Origin: Streptomyces sp. NRRL S-455 | Lineage (GTDB): Bacteria; Actinomycetota; Actinomycetes; Streptomycetales; Streptomycetaceae | Direction: 5' to 3' | NCBI RefSeq assembly: GCF_000717875.1 | Contig: NZ_JOCT01000050.1 | Location: 1-27,027, forward strand | DNA length: 27,027 bases | Shown here: positions 1-7,039 of the stretch, in pieces | Position numbering within the stretch: position 1 is the first letter of the stretch | Layout of the letters: the number at the start of each line of letters is the position of its first letter | The notes under the pieces: model-generated | Seen by the model: the letters and a program-made list of their open reading frames with translations, nothing else | Database searches by the model: none | What the model was told of the DNA's origin: nothing | Made by a program: the position numbers and the translations under genes

Positions 1-27
1 GCCCCAGCCCCAGCCCCAGCCAGGCTG
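1..27. repeat. Short GCCCCA tandem repeat and small palindrome
   Basis: Three copies of the hexamer GCCCCA open the window, followed by CAGCC-A-GGCTG at 17-27, a palindrome with 5-bp arms. It lies just downstream of the stop codon of the minus-strand amidohydrolase, so it could be part of its 3' end structure. Three hexamers in GC-rich DNA can arise by chance and I assign no function. Confidence 0.35.
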
Positions 28-65
28 CTCGCGGGTGCGGGCGTTCCCCGTGGTCGCCCTCGGGG

Positions 66-1157
66 TCAGCCGACCACGCGGCCGTTCAGCACCACCCGGC
101 GCGGGGCCCCCAGCACGCGGACGTCCGCCCGCGGGTCCTCGTCGTAGACGACGAGGTCGGCGGGGGCGCCCTCCTCCAGGCCGGGGCGGCCGAGCCAGGC
201 CCGGGCCGTCCAGGTGCCCGCCGCCAGGGCCTCGACGGGCGGGATGCCCGCGGTGACCAGTTCGGCGACCTCGGCTGCCGCGAGGCCGTGGGCGAGTCCG
301 CCGCCGGCGTCGGTGCCGACGAAGACGGGGATACCGGCGTCGTAGGCGTTCCGGACGGTGTCGTAGCGGCGTTCGTGGAGCCGGCGCATATGGGCCGACC
401 AGCGTGGGAACTTGCTCTCACCGCCGTCGGCGAGCTGCGGGAAGGTCGCGATGTTGACCAGAGTCGGGACGATGGCGACGCCCCGCTCCGCGAACAGCGG
501 GATCAGGTCCTCGGTCAGGCCCGTCGCGTGTTCGACGCAGTCGATGCCCGCCTCGACCAGATCCTGGAGGGAGTCCTCCGAGAAGCAGTGCGCGGTGACC
601 CGGGCACCCAGGCGGTGCGCCTCCGCGATCGCCGCCTCGACCGCCCCGCGGGGCCAGCAGGCCGACAGGTCGCCGAGGTCGCGGTCGATCCAGTCGCCGA
701 CCAGCTTCACCCAGCCGTCACCGCGCCGGGCCTCCTGGGCGACGTAGGCGACCAGGTCCTCCGGCTCGATCTCCCAGGCGTAGTTGCGGATGTAGCGGCG
801 GGTGCGGGCGATGTGCCGCCCGGCGCGGATGATCTTCGGCAGGTCGTCGCGGTCGTCCACCCACCTGGTGTCGGAGGGCGAGCCCGCGTCACGGATCAGC
901 AGCGTGCCCGCGTCCCGGTCGGTCAGTGCCTGCTTCTCGGCGACGTCCTGCGGGACCGCCCCGTGCCGGTCGAGCCCCACGTGGCAGTGCGCGTCGACGA
1001 GGCCGGGCAGGGCCCAGCCCACGACCGTGCGGACGTCGCGGACGCCGGCCGGACGGTCGTAGGAGACGCGGCCGTCGACCACCCACAGCTCGTCCCGGAC
1101 GTCCTCGGGCCCCACGAGCACCCGACCCTTCACGTGCAGCACCGCGCGATCGTTCAT
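66..1157 (-). CDS. Amidohydrolase family protein (imidazolonepropionase-like)
   Basis: A 363-residue metal-dependent hydrolase of the amidohydrolase superfamily, expected to hydrolyse a C-N bond in a cytoplasmic substrate that I cannot name. The full metal-ligand set of the binuclear type is visible: H57-x-H59 in DAHCH, K151 as the likely carboxylated lysine (WVKLVGDW), H190 in TAHC, H210 in VEHATG and D283 in GTDAGGG. A short beta-sandwich formed by the N-terminal 45 residues and the C-terminal LEEGAPADLVVYDEDP segment brackets the barrel, as is usual for this family. I chose the ATG at 1157 because a GGAG-like site precedes it. The in-frame GTG at 1166 sits directly on that purine-rich stretch. 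It is transcribed away from the class V aminotransferase at 1277, sharing a 119-bp promoter region. Family assignment is sure; substrate is unknown. Confidence 0.88.
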   Translation of the reverse strand: MNDRAVLHVKGRVLVGPEDVRDELWVVDGRVSYDRPAGVRDVRTVVGWALPGLVDAHCHVGLDRHGAVPQDVAEKQALTDRDAGTLLIRDAGSPSDTRWVDDRDDLPKIIRAGRHIARTRRYIRNYAWEIEPEDLVAYVAQEARRGDGWVKLVGDWIDRDLGDLSACWPRGAVEAAIAEAHRLGARVTAHCFSEDSLQDLVEAGIDCVEHATGLTEDLIPLFAERGVAIVPTLVNIATFPQLADGGESKFPRWSAHMRRLHERRYDTVRNAYDAGIPVFVGTDAGGGLAHGLAAAEVAELVTAGIPPVEALAAGTWTARAWLGRPGLEEGAPADLVVYDEDPRADVRVLGAPRRVVLNGRVVG

Positions 1158-1276
1158 GCTCCGCACCTTAGTGAGGCGCCGGGCGCGCCCCGCAAGGGGC
1201 GGGTGGCCCGGCAGGGCGGCGATACCCGGCGGTTACCCTCGATGCCGTTGCCCCCGTGAGTGAAGAGAGCCCCACC
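1158..1276. promoter_or_regulatory. Divergent promoter region with a GCAA-capped hairpin
   Basis: This gap separates two divergent genes and must hold both promoters. At 1186-1201 it contains CGCCCC-GCAA-GGGGCG, a perfect 6-bp stem closed by a GNRA-type tetraloop, which would form in RNA from either strand. No convincing -35/-10 pair can be pointed to. The hairpin could be a leader structure or chance in GC-rich DNA. Confidence 0.35.
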
Positions 1277-2377
1277 GTGACGCATCCGTTTCTGGACCTG
1301 GCCCCGCTCGGCGCGGACCGCTTCGCCGCGATCGAGGACCGTGTGGCGCGGCTGCTGAGCACCGAGCAGGACGTGGTGATCATGCAGGGTGAGGCGTTGC
1401 TGCCGCTGGAGGGCGCGATCCGCGCCACGGCCGGTCCGGGCACGACCGCGCTGAACGTCATCACCGGCCCGTACGGGCAGACCTTCGGCGACTGGCTGCG
1501 GGACTGCGGCGCCACGGTCGTCGATCTGGCGGTGCCGTTCCACACGGCGGTCACGGCCGAGCAGATCCGGCAGGCCTTCACCGAGCACCCGGAGATCGAC
1601 TTCGTGTCCCTGGTGCACGCGGAGGCCGCGACCGGCAACACCAACCCGGTCGCGGAGATCGGCGAGGTGGTGCGGGCGCACGGGGCGCTGTTCTACCTGG
1701 ACGCGGTGGCGTCGATCGGTGCCGAGCCGGTGCTGCCGGACGCGTGGGGCGTGGACCTGTGCGTCATCGGGGCGCAGAAGGCGATGGGCGGGCCGGCCGG
1801 GGTGTCCGCGGTGTCGGTGAGCGAGCGGGCCTGGGCCCGGATGGCGGCGAACCCGAAGGCGCCGCGGCGGTCGTACCTGTCGCTCCTCGACTGGAAGGAG
1901 CGGTGGATCGACGGCGGCCGCAAGGCGCTGCTGCACGCGCCGGCGCAGCTGGAGATGCTGGCGCTGGAGGCGTGTGTGGAGCGGATCGAGGGGGTGGGGC
2001 TGGACGCCGTGATGGCCCGGCACGCGTCCGCCGCGGCGGCCACGCGGGCCGGGGCCGTCGCGCTGGGTGGCGGCCTGGAGCCGTACGTGTACGAGGCAGG
2101 GGACGCGGCGCCGGTCGCCACGACGCTGCGGGTGCCCTCGGGTGCGGTGGCGTCCGAGGTGGTGGCGAGGGCGCTGGAGGCGGATCCGGCGGTACCGGTC
2201 GCGGCCGGCGGGGGCGCGCTGGCCAAGGAGATGATCCGGGTCAACCACTACGGCGCCGATGCGACGCGTGGGGCTGTGCGAGCGAGTCTGGCGGCGCTCG
2301 GGGTGGCGTTGGCCGAGCGGGGGCTGACGGTCGATGTGGAGGGGGCGCTGCGGGCCGTGGAGGGCGCCTGGCGGTAG
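1277..2377 (+). CDS. Class V PLP-dependent aminotransferase
   Basis: A 366-residue fold-type I pyridoxal-phosphate enzyme of the class V aminotransferase family (alanine-glyoxylate or serine-pyruvate type). It would move an amino group between a small amino acid and a keto acid in the cytoplasm. The PLP lysine is K168 in IGAQKAMGGPAG, and the cofactor-ring aspartate is D142 in YLDAVAS. The order (N-terminal GEALLPLEGA segment, cofactor domain, C-terminal small domain with the RVNHYG signature) is that of the family. The frame is open from a GTG at 1256, but I prefer the GTG at 1277: it has GAAGAGAG upstream, and homologous N-termini begin near THPFLDL. The real substrate is not readable from sequence. 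It is divergent from the amidohydrolase at 66-1157 and is not in an operon with the DinB gene, since 238 bp of hairpin-rich DNA intervene. Confidence 0.85.
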   Translation: MTHPFLDLAPLGADRFAAIEDRVARLLSTEQDVVIMQGEALLPLEGAIRATAGPGTTALNVITGPYGQTFGDWLRDCGATVVDLAVPFHTAVTAEQIRQAFTEHPEIDFVSLVHAEAATGNTNPVAEIGEVVRAHGALFYLDAVASIGAEPVLPDAWGVDLCVIGAQKAMGGPAGVSAVSVSERAWARMAANPKAPRRSYLSLLDWKERWIDGGRKALLHAPAQLEMLALEACVERIEGVGLDAVMARHASAAAATRAGAVALGGGLEPYVYEAGDAAPVATTLRVPSGAVASEVVARALEADPAVPVAAGGGALAKEMIRVNHYGADATRGAVRASLAALGVALAERGLTVDVEGALRAVEGAWR

Positions 2378-2615
2378 TCGGGGCTGATGCCGCCGGGGCG
2401 TCGCTCTCGCTCCGGCCCGGACGGCCTCGTCCCCGGACGCCGGGACAGGCCAGGACGTGCCGGCGTACCGACGTCCCAGACGGCCCTTGACGTCGCCGGC
2501 ACCGACGGTGACGGCACGGCGACGGTCGAGGCGGTCCGGCGTCCCGGCGGTCCGGCGTGCCGGTCGGCGACGTGCGGCGCGGGCCGCTGTCAGAGGCCCG
2601 TGCCATGCTCACCGC
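2378..2615 (+). terminator. Hairpin-rich intergenic region after the aminotransferase
   Basis: A gene-free gap of 238 bp. GGACGT at 2453-2458 pairs with ACGTCC at 2471-2476, and GTCCC at 2429-2433 pairs with GGGAC at 2442-2446, so terminator-like stems follow the aminotransferase stop. A 13-bp direct repeat, GGCGGTCCGGCGT, occurs at 2530-2542 and 2546-2558 with a 16-bp period. CATGCT at 2604-2609 could be a -10 box placed so close to the ATG at 2616 that the next transcript would be nearly leaderless, but no clear -35 is visible. Confidence 0.35.
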
Positions 2616-3155
2616 ATGACCACTGACACATCTGCCGACAGCCCCCGGTCCCTCCCCGACGGCCGCCCCGTACCCCACCTCACCGGCGATGAGCGCGCCA
2701 TGCTCGAGAGCTGGCTCGACTTCCACCGGGCCACACTGGAGCTGAAGTGCGCCGGGCTGGACGACGCGCAGGTGCGGGTCGCCTCGGCGGAGCCGTCGCA
2801 GCTGACGCTGCTCGGCCTGGTGCAGCACCTGGCCGAGGTCGAGCGGAACTGGTTCCAGAGGGTGGCCGCCGGCGTCGACGTGCCCCCCGTGTTCGAGGAC
2901 CCGACCGGGTACGCCCTGGATCCCGCTCGAGGTCTCGACGAGGCACTCGGCATCTGGCGGCGGGAGATCGCGCGGGGACGGGAGCTGTGCGCCGGGCTGC
3001 CGCTGGACCACGTCGGGCGGGTCCCCGAAGGGCCCGTGCCCGGGATGGAGGTCAGCATGCGGTGGGTGCTCATTCACATGATCGAGGAGTACGCCCGGCA
3101 CAACGGCCACGCCGATCTCCTGCGGGAACGCATCGACGGAGTGACCGGCGCCTGA
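2616..3155 (+). CDS. DinB family protein (DUF664 type)
   Basis: A 179-residue four-helix-bundle protein of the DinB/YfiT-like superfamily, DUF664 branch, which is much expanded in Streptomyces. Members usually bind a metal through three histidines. Candidates here are the histidine in [13 protein letters not shown] and the two in the C-terminal [19 protein letters not shown] segment. Related proteins include mycothiol- or bacillithiol-dependent transferases, but nothing here fixes a thiol substrate. The frame stays open upstream to 2457. I chose the ATG at 2616 because family similarity starts shortly after it and upstream residues are low-complexity Arg/Ala/Pro. No strong ribosome site precedes it, so a leaderless message is possible. 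It is followed by the ectA control region. Confidence 0.8.
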   Translation: MTTDTSADSPRSLPDGRPVPHLTGDERAMLESWLDFHRATLELKCAGLDDAQVRVASAEPSQLTLLGLVQHLAEVERNWFQRVAAGVDVPPVFEDPTGYALDPARGLDEALGIWRREIARGRELCAGLPLDHVGRVPEGPVPGMEVSMRWVLIHMIEEYARHNGHADLLRERIDGVTGA

Positions 3156-3215
3156 ATTGCTCATGGCCTCCGCAGCTTCGCATATGTAAGCTGGCACACA
3201 ATTAAGATTTCCTTC

Positions 3216-3237
3216 AAGAATAGCTTCCCGTATTCTT
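3216..3237 (+). terminator. Inverted repeat after the DinB gene
   Basis: AAGAATA and TATTCTT form a perfect 7-bp inverted repeat around an 8-base spacer, 61 bp after the DinB stop codon. The stem is AT-rich and is followed by pyrimidine-rich DNA (TTCTGCCCGCTTTCC). It may end the DinB transcript, or equally be an operator for the ect promoter. Confidence 0.35.
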
Positions 3238-3313
3238 CTGCCCGCTTTCCCCGGTCCTAAACGCGCAGATTTTGAGGACACTTCGCGGGCTAATTCCGGC
3301 AGATCTCGTGGGG

Positions 3314-3346
3314 GTTACATGGCTGTGACGCGTTACACACCGTGAC
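3314..3346 (+). promoter_or_regulatory. Direct repeat of GTTACA-N4/5-GTGAC
   Basis: GTTACA (3314-3319) with GTGAC (3325-3329) is followed by GTTACA (3332-3337) with GTGAC (3342-3346). The two compound units are 17-18 bp apart and lie just before the 11-bp inverted repeat. The order and near-equal spacing suggest two adjacent sites for a DNA-binding protein, about 150-180 bp upstream of ectA. No known regulator is matched. Confidence 0.4.
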
Positions 3347-3347
3347 C

Positions 3348-3375
3348 GCTTTGCCCGGTATTTCCCGGGCAAAGC
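3348..3375 (+). promoter_or_regulatory. Perfect 11-bp inverted repeat in the ectA leader
   Basis: GCTTTGCCCGG (3348-3358) and CCGGGCAAAGC (3365-3375) are exact reverse complements around the 6-base loop TATTTC. In RNA this is a very stable hairpin, 120 bases before the ectA start. Its last bases overlap AGCCTGG (3373-3379), which can instead pair with CCAGGCT (3430-3436), so two mutually exclusive folds are possible. It could be an operator, an attenuator or a leader structure. Confidence 0.5.
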
Positions 3376-3494
3376 CTGGCATACCGCCCCCCTTTCGCGT
3401 GAGCCTTCGCGCCCGCGTGATAACACAGACCAGGCTCATATGTAACCCCGATCGACGATGCAATTTTGAATTTCGCTGGGTAAGTTCAATTTGC

Positions 3495-4001
3495 ATGACT
3501 GCCGTACAAGCAGATCCGCAAATCGATCGCCCCACGACGGCTGACGGAGCCGCACTGTGGCGGATGGCCAAGGACTCCAAGGTTCTCGACCTGAACTCGT
3601 CCTACAGCTATCTGCTGTGGTGCCGCGACTTCGCGGCCACGTCGGCCGTCGCACGTGACGAACACGGCGAGCCGATGGGCTTCATCACCGGGTACGTGCG
3701 GCCGGACAGCCCGCACACCCTGCTGGTGTGGCAGGTGGCGGTGGACGAGGCACATCGCGGGCGCGGCCTGGCCGCCACGCTGCTCGACGGTCTGGTCGCG
3801 CGCACGGTCGCCGAGCGCGGGGTGACCACGGTGGAGACCACCATCACCCCGGGCAACACGGCCTCGGAGCGCCTGTTCACGTCGTTCGCCGAGCGTCACG
3901 GCGCCCGGCTGGAGCGCGAGGTGCTGTTCGACACCGGCCTGTTCCCCGACGGGCCGCACGACCCCGAGGTCCTGTACCGCATCGGCCCCCTGCCCCACTG
4001 A
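3495..4001 (+). CDS. ectA: L-2,4-diaminobutyrate N-acetyltransferase EctA
   Basis: EctA uses acetyl-CoA to acetylate L-2,4-diaminobutyrate on the gamma amino group, the second step of ectoine synthesis, in the cytoplasm. The 168-residue protein is a GNAT enzyme of normal length. The signature LDLNSSYSYLLWCRDF lies near residues 33-48, followed by the acetyl-CoA loop (VAVDEAHRGRGLAATLLDGL, about residues 83-102) and TPGNTASERLFTSFAE. I chose the ATG at 3495 because family similarity (MTAVQADPQIDRP) begins exactly there. The longer open frame back to 3342 codes for unlike residues. No clear Shine-Dalgarno sequence precedes it (the bases are AAGTTCAATTTGC), which is odd for the first gene of the operon. 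It is followed 53 bp later by ectB. Confidence 0.96.
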   Translation: MTAVQADPQIDRPTTADGAALWRMAKDSKVLDLNSSYSYLLWCRDFAATSAVARDEHGEPMGFITGYVRPDSPHTLLVWQVAVDEAHRGRGLAATLLDGLVARTVAERGVTTVETTITPGNTASERLFTSFAERHGARLEREVLFDTGLFPDGPHDPEVLYRIGPLPH

Positions 4002-4054
4002 CTTCCCACCCCGACTCCCGCAGACTTCCCCCACGTACCGAGGAGCGATTCGTC

Positions 4055-5326
4055 GTGACCATCACCCAGCCCGACCTGAGTGTCTTCGAGACCGTTGAGT
4101 CCGAGGTGCGCAGCTACTGCCGCGGCTGGCCCACCGTCTTCGACCGCGCGGTGGGCAGCCGCATGTACGACGAGGACGGCCACGAGTACCTCGACTTCTT
4201 CGCCGGAGCGGGGTCACTGAACTACGGGCACAACAACCCGGTCCTGAAACGCGCCCTGATCGACTACCTGGAGCGCGACGGCGTCACGCACGGGCTCGAC
4301 ATGTCGACCACCGCCAAGCGCACGTTCCTGGAGGCCTTCCAGAACTTGCTGCTGCGCCCGCGTGACCTGCCGTACAAGGTCATGTTCCCCGGCCCGACCG
4401 GCACCAACGCGGTGGAGTCCGCGCTGAAGCTGGCGCGGAAGGTGAAGGGACGCGAGGCGATCGTGTCGTTCACCAACGCCTTCCACGGCATGTCGCTGGG
4501 CTCGCTGGCCGTGACCGGCAACGCCTTCAAGCGGGCCGGCGCCGGTATCCCGCTGGTGCACGGGACGCCGATGCCGTTCGACAACTACTTCGACGGCACC
4601 GTCGAGGACTTCCTGTGGTTCGAGCGGCTCCTGGAGGACCAGGGCTCCGGCCTCAACAAGCCCGCCGCCGTGATCGTCGAGACGGTCCAGGGCGAGGGCG
4701 GCATCAACGTGGCCCGGGCCGAGTGGCTGCGCGCCCTGTCCGAGCTGTGCGAGCGGCAGGACATGCTGCTGATCGTCGACGACATCCAGATGGGCTGCGG
4801 CCGTACCGGCGCCTTCTTCTCCTTCGAGGAGGCGGGCATCACGCCGGACATCGTCACCGTCTCCAAGTCGATCAGTGGCTACGGCCTGCCCATGTCGCTG
4901 TGCCTGTTCAAGCCGGAGCTCGACATCTGGGAGCCGGGCGAGCACAACGGCACCTTCCGCGGCAACAACCCGGCCTTCGTCACGGCCACCGCGGCCCTGG
5001 AGACGTACTGGGCCGACGGTTCCGCGATGGAGAAGCAGACCCGCAAGCGCGGCGAGCAGGTCGAGCAGGCGATGATCTCCATCACCGAGGAGAACCTGGC
5101 CGACGTGAAGGAGTACCGGGGCCGCGGCCTGGTGTGGGGCCTGGAGTTCCACGACAAGGCCCGCGCCGGCAAGGTCGCCAAGCGTGCCTTCGAGCTCGGA
5201 CTGCTGATCGAGACGTCCGGCCCCGAGAGCGAGGTCGTGAAACTGCTCCCCGCCCTCACCATCACCCCCGAGGAACTGGACGAGGGCCTGACGACGCTGG
5301 CACGCGCCGTCCGCGAGACCGCCTGA
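4055..5326 (+). CDS. ectB: Diaminobutyrate-2-oxoglutarate transaminase EctB
   Basis: EctB converts L-aspartate-beta-semialdehyde to L-2,4-diaminobutyrate with glutamate as amino donor, the first step specific to ectoine synthesis. It is a PLP enzyme of aminotransferase class III. At 423 residues it has the normal length. The PLP lysine is K271 in VTVSKSISGYGLPM, the cofactor-ring aspartate is in VDDIQMGCGRTG, and the phosphate-binding segment is GPTGTNAVESALK. The GTG start at 4055 follows AGGAG at 4041-4045 and gives the family N-terminus MTITQPDLSVFE. The frame is open upstream to 3728, but that part overlaps ectA out of frame and is not coding. It is the second gene of ectABCD. Confidence 0.97.
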   Translation: MTITQPDLSVFETVESEVRSYCRGWPTVFDRAVGSRMYDEDGHEYLDFFAGAGSLNYGHNNPVLKRALIDYLERDGVTHGLDMSTTAKRTFLEAFQNLLLRPRDLPYKVMFPGPTGTNAVESALKLARKVKGREAIVSFTNAFHGMSLGSLAVTGNAFKRAGAGIPLVHGTPMPFDNYFDGTVEDFLWFERLLEDQGSGLNKPAAVIVETVQGEGGINVARAEWLRALSELCERQDMLLIVDDIQMGCGRTGAFFSFEEAGITPDIVTVSKSISGYGLPMSLCLFKPELDIWEPGEHNGTFRGNNPAFVTATAALETYWADGSAMEKQTRKRGEQVEQAMISITEENLADVKEYRGRGLVWGLEFHDKARAGKVAKRAFELGLLIETSGPESEVVKLLPALTITPEELDEGLTTLARAVRETA

Positions 5327-5368
5327 CCAAGCACACCGCACCACTCATCTAGGAGGCATCGCAGCACC

Positions 5369-5767
5369 GTGATTGTCCGTTCGTTCAAGGAGATCGAAGG
5401 TACCGACCGGCACGTGAAGTCGGCGTCCGGTACGTGGGAGAGCAAACGCATCGTCCTCGCCAAGGAGAAGGTCGGCTTCTCCCTGCACGAGACGATCCTG
5501 TACGCGGGTACGGAGACGTCGATGTGGTACGCGAACCACATCGAGGCCGTCGTCTGCGTGGAGGGCGAGGCCGAGCTGACCGACCACGAGACCGGGCAGT
5601 CCTACACCATCACGCCCGGGACCATGTACCTCCTGGACGGGCACGAGAAGCACACGTTGCGGATCAAGAAGGACTTCCGCTGCCTCTGCGTCTTCAATCC
5701 GCCCGTGACCGGACGGGAGGACCACGACGAGAACGGCGTTTACCCGCTGCTCACCGAGGAGGTGTGA
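5369..5767 (+). CDS. ectC: L-ectoine synthase EctC
   Basis: EctC closes the ring of N-gamma-acetyl-diaminobutyrate with loss of water to give ectoine, the compatible solute. The 132-residue protein is a single cupin domain of usual length. By comparison with the EctC structure known to me, the iron ligands should be E59 (HIEAVVC), Y87 (GTMYLLD) and H95 (GHEKHTLR). Their spacing of 28 and then 8 residues is kept exactly, so the enzyme looks intact. The GTG start at 5369 has AGGAGG at 5351-5356. Only 6 bp separate its stop from the ectD start, and the ectD ribosome site (GAGGAGGTG) overlaps the end of ectC, so the two are probably coupled. Confidence 0.97.
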   Translation: MIVRSFKEIEGTDRHVKSASGTWESKRIVLAKEKVGFSLHETILYAGTETSMWYANHIEAVVCVEGEAELTDHETGQSYTITPGTMYLLDGHEKHTLRIKKDFRCLCVFNPPVTGREDHDENGVYPLLTEEV

Positions 5768-5773
5768 CGTTTC

Positions 5774-7039
5774 ATGACCGCCACCACCGACACCATCACC
5801 GGTATCCCGGACCTCTACCCCAGCCGCGGGGCCACCGAGGTGCTGACCCCGCGCCAGGACCCGGTCGTCTGGGGCGCTCCCGACGCCCCCGGCCCGGTCG
5901 CGCCGGCCGACCTGCTGTCCTTCGAGCGTGACGGCTTCCTCGCCATCGACGAGCTGATCACCGACGACGAGGTCGCCGTCTACCGGAACGAGCTGAACCG
6001 GCTGGTGAACGACGAGGACATCCGTGCCGACGAGCGGTCGATCGTCGAGCCGAAGTCCCAGGAGATCCGCTCGGTCTTCGAGGTGCACAAGATCAGCGAG
6101 GTGTTCGCCAAGCTGGTCCGTGACGAGCGGGTCGTCGGCCGGGCGCGGCAGATCCTCGGCTCGGACGTCTACGTCCACCAGTCGCGGATCAACGTCAAGC
6201 CGGGGTTCGGCGCCAGTGGTTTCTACTGGCACTCGGACTTCGAGACGTGGCATGCCGAGGACGGTCTGCCGCGGATGCGCACGGTGTCGGTGTCGATCGC
6301 GCTGACCGAGAACTACGACACCAACGGCGGACTCATGATCATGCCGGGGTCGCACAAGACGTTCCTCGGGTGCGCGGGGGCCACGCCGAAGGACAACTAC
6401 AAGAAGTCGCTGCAGATGCAGGACGCGGGCACGCCGTCCGACGAGGCGCTGACCCGGTTCGCCACCGAGCACGGCATCAAGTTGTTCACGGGCAGGGCCG
6501 GTTCGGCGACCTGGTTCGACTGCAACTGCATGCACGGCTCCGGCGACAACATCACGCCGTTCCCGCGCAGCAACGTCTTCATCTGGGGCCTCCTCGTGTG
6601 GGACGGGAGGCCCCACCCGGTTCTGTCATGCGGACAGCACGTCCAGCAGACGGTCCACGTCCGCGGGAGTGTTGTAGAGGTGGAACGCGGCCCGCAGATT
6701 GCCCGCCCGGTCGGACACCTCGATGCCCGCGCTGCTCAGTTCGCCCTGCCGGTGGCCGAGCCCCGGGACGGACACGATCGCCGAGCCCGGGGCGGGCACC
6801 GGCTCGTGGCCCAGCTCGGCGAGGCCGACGCGGAAGCGGTCCGCGAGAGCGACGTCGTGGGCGTGCACGACGTCGACGCCGATCTCCTCGATGAGCTCCA
6901 GCGAGGCACGCAGCCCGGCATAGGTGAAGAGGGACGGGCTGACGTCGAACCGCCGTGCGGAGTGGGCGAGTTCCTCGACGGGGCCGTAGCAGCTCTCCCA
7001 GGGAAGCTCACCGGCGACCCAGCCGGCGAGCAGCGGTGA
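5774..7039 (+). CDS. ectD: Ectoine hydroxylase EctD, C-terminus lost and read through
   Basis: EctD is a non-haem iron(II), 2-oxoglutarate-dependent dioxygenase that turns ectoine into 5-hydroxyectoine. Residues 1-270 (to base 6583) match the family closely: iron ligands H153-x-D155 in WHSDF and H254 in MHGSGDN, and the 2-oxoglutarate arginine R265 in FPRSNVFI. Right after SNVFI the sequence changes. The family's last 28-30 residues, beginning VFNSVEN, are missing. The frame instead enters the hairpin at 6584-6615 and continues with 151 unrelated residues antisense to the next gene, to a stop at 7037-7039. No other frame nearby encodes the lost part, so this is a deletion of roughly 85-95 bp, not a frameshift. 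The missing end contains a core strand, so activity is doubtful. Real decay and sequence error are both possible. The start is ATG 5774. Confidence 0.88.
   Translation: MTATTDTITGIPDLYPSRGATEVLTPRQDPVVWGAPDAPGPVAPADLLSFERDGFLAIDELITDDEVAVYRNELNRLVNDEDIRADERSIVEPKSQEIRSVFEVHKISEVFAKLVRDERVVGRARQILGSDVYVHQSRINVKPGFGASGFYWHSDFETWHAEDGLPRMRTVSVSIALTENYDTNGGLMIMPGSHKTFLGCAGATPKDNYKKSLQMQDAGTPSDEALTRFATEHGIKLFTGRAGSATWFDCNCMHGSGDNITPFPRSNVFIWGLLVWDGRPHPVLSCGQHVQQTVHVRGSVVEVERGPQIARPVGHLDARAAQFALPVAEPRDGHDRRARGGHRLVAQLGEADAEAVRESDVVGVHDVDADLLDELQRGTQPGIGEEGRADVEPPCGVGEFLDGAVAALPGKLTGDPAGEQR
6584..6615. terminator. Terminator hairpin between ectD and the convergent aminotransferase
   Basis: TGGGGCCTCC (6584-6593) and GGAGGCCCCA (6606-6615) are perfect 10-bp complementary arms around a 12-base loop. 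There is no T-run, as is common for Streptomyces terminators. Lying between convergent genes it would serve both. It starts directly at the ectD break, so in this sequence part of the hairpin is read as EctD codons. Confidence 0.75.

Larger units (their letters stand above)
3156..3494 (+). promoter_or_regulatory. AT-richer control region upstream of ectA
   Basis: This 339-bp gap is clearly AT-richer than its surroundings and contains no convincing gene. It carries a 7-bp inverted repeat (3216-3237), a repeated GTTACA/GTGAC element (3314-3346), an 11-bp perfect inverted repeat (3348-3375), and AGCCTGG at 3373-3379, which can pair with CCAGGCT at 3430-3436. The nonamer CATATGTAA occurs at 3181-3189 and 3437-3445. 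An open frame runs from a GTG at 3342 into ectA, but its 51 extra residues are composed unlike EctA and probably reflect leader RNA. In Streptomyces the ect operon is known to respond to salt and temperature; which of these elements act is not known. Confidence 0.6.

Noticed and set aside
3181..3445. CATATGTAA occurring twice in the ectA leader (3181-3189 and 3437-3445)
   Set aside because: The copies are 256 bp apart with unlike flanks, so I do not treat them as a binding-site pair, though the motif is rare in DNA this rich in GC.
3342..3494. A 51-residue N-terminal extension of EctA from GTG 3342
   Set aside because: The GTG lies within the repeat and hairpin elements, and the residues do not look like EctA. 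Family similarity begins at ATG 3495. It could still be a leader peptide fused in frame, but there is no ribosome site.
3728..4054. N-terminal extension of EctB back to 3728
   Set aside because: It overlaps ectA in another frame, is Arg/Gly-rich and has no family match. GTG 4055 with AGGAG gives the known N-terminus.
6584..7039. EctD tail as a new functional domain
   Set aside because: The 151 extra residues come from a terminator hairpin and the antisense strand of a conserved aminotransferase, so they have not evolved as protein.
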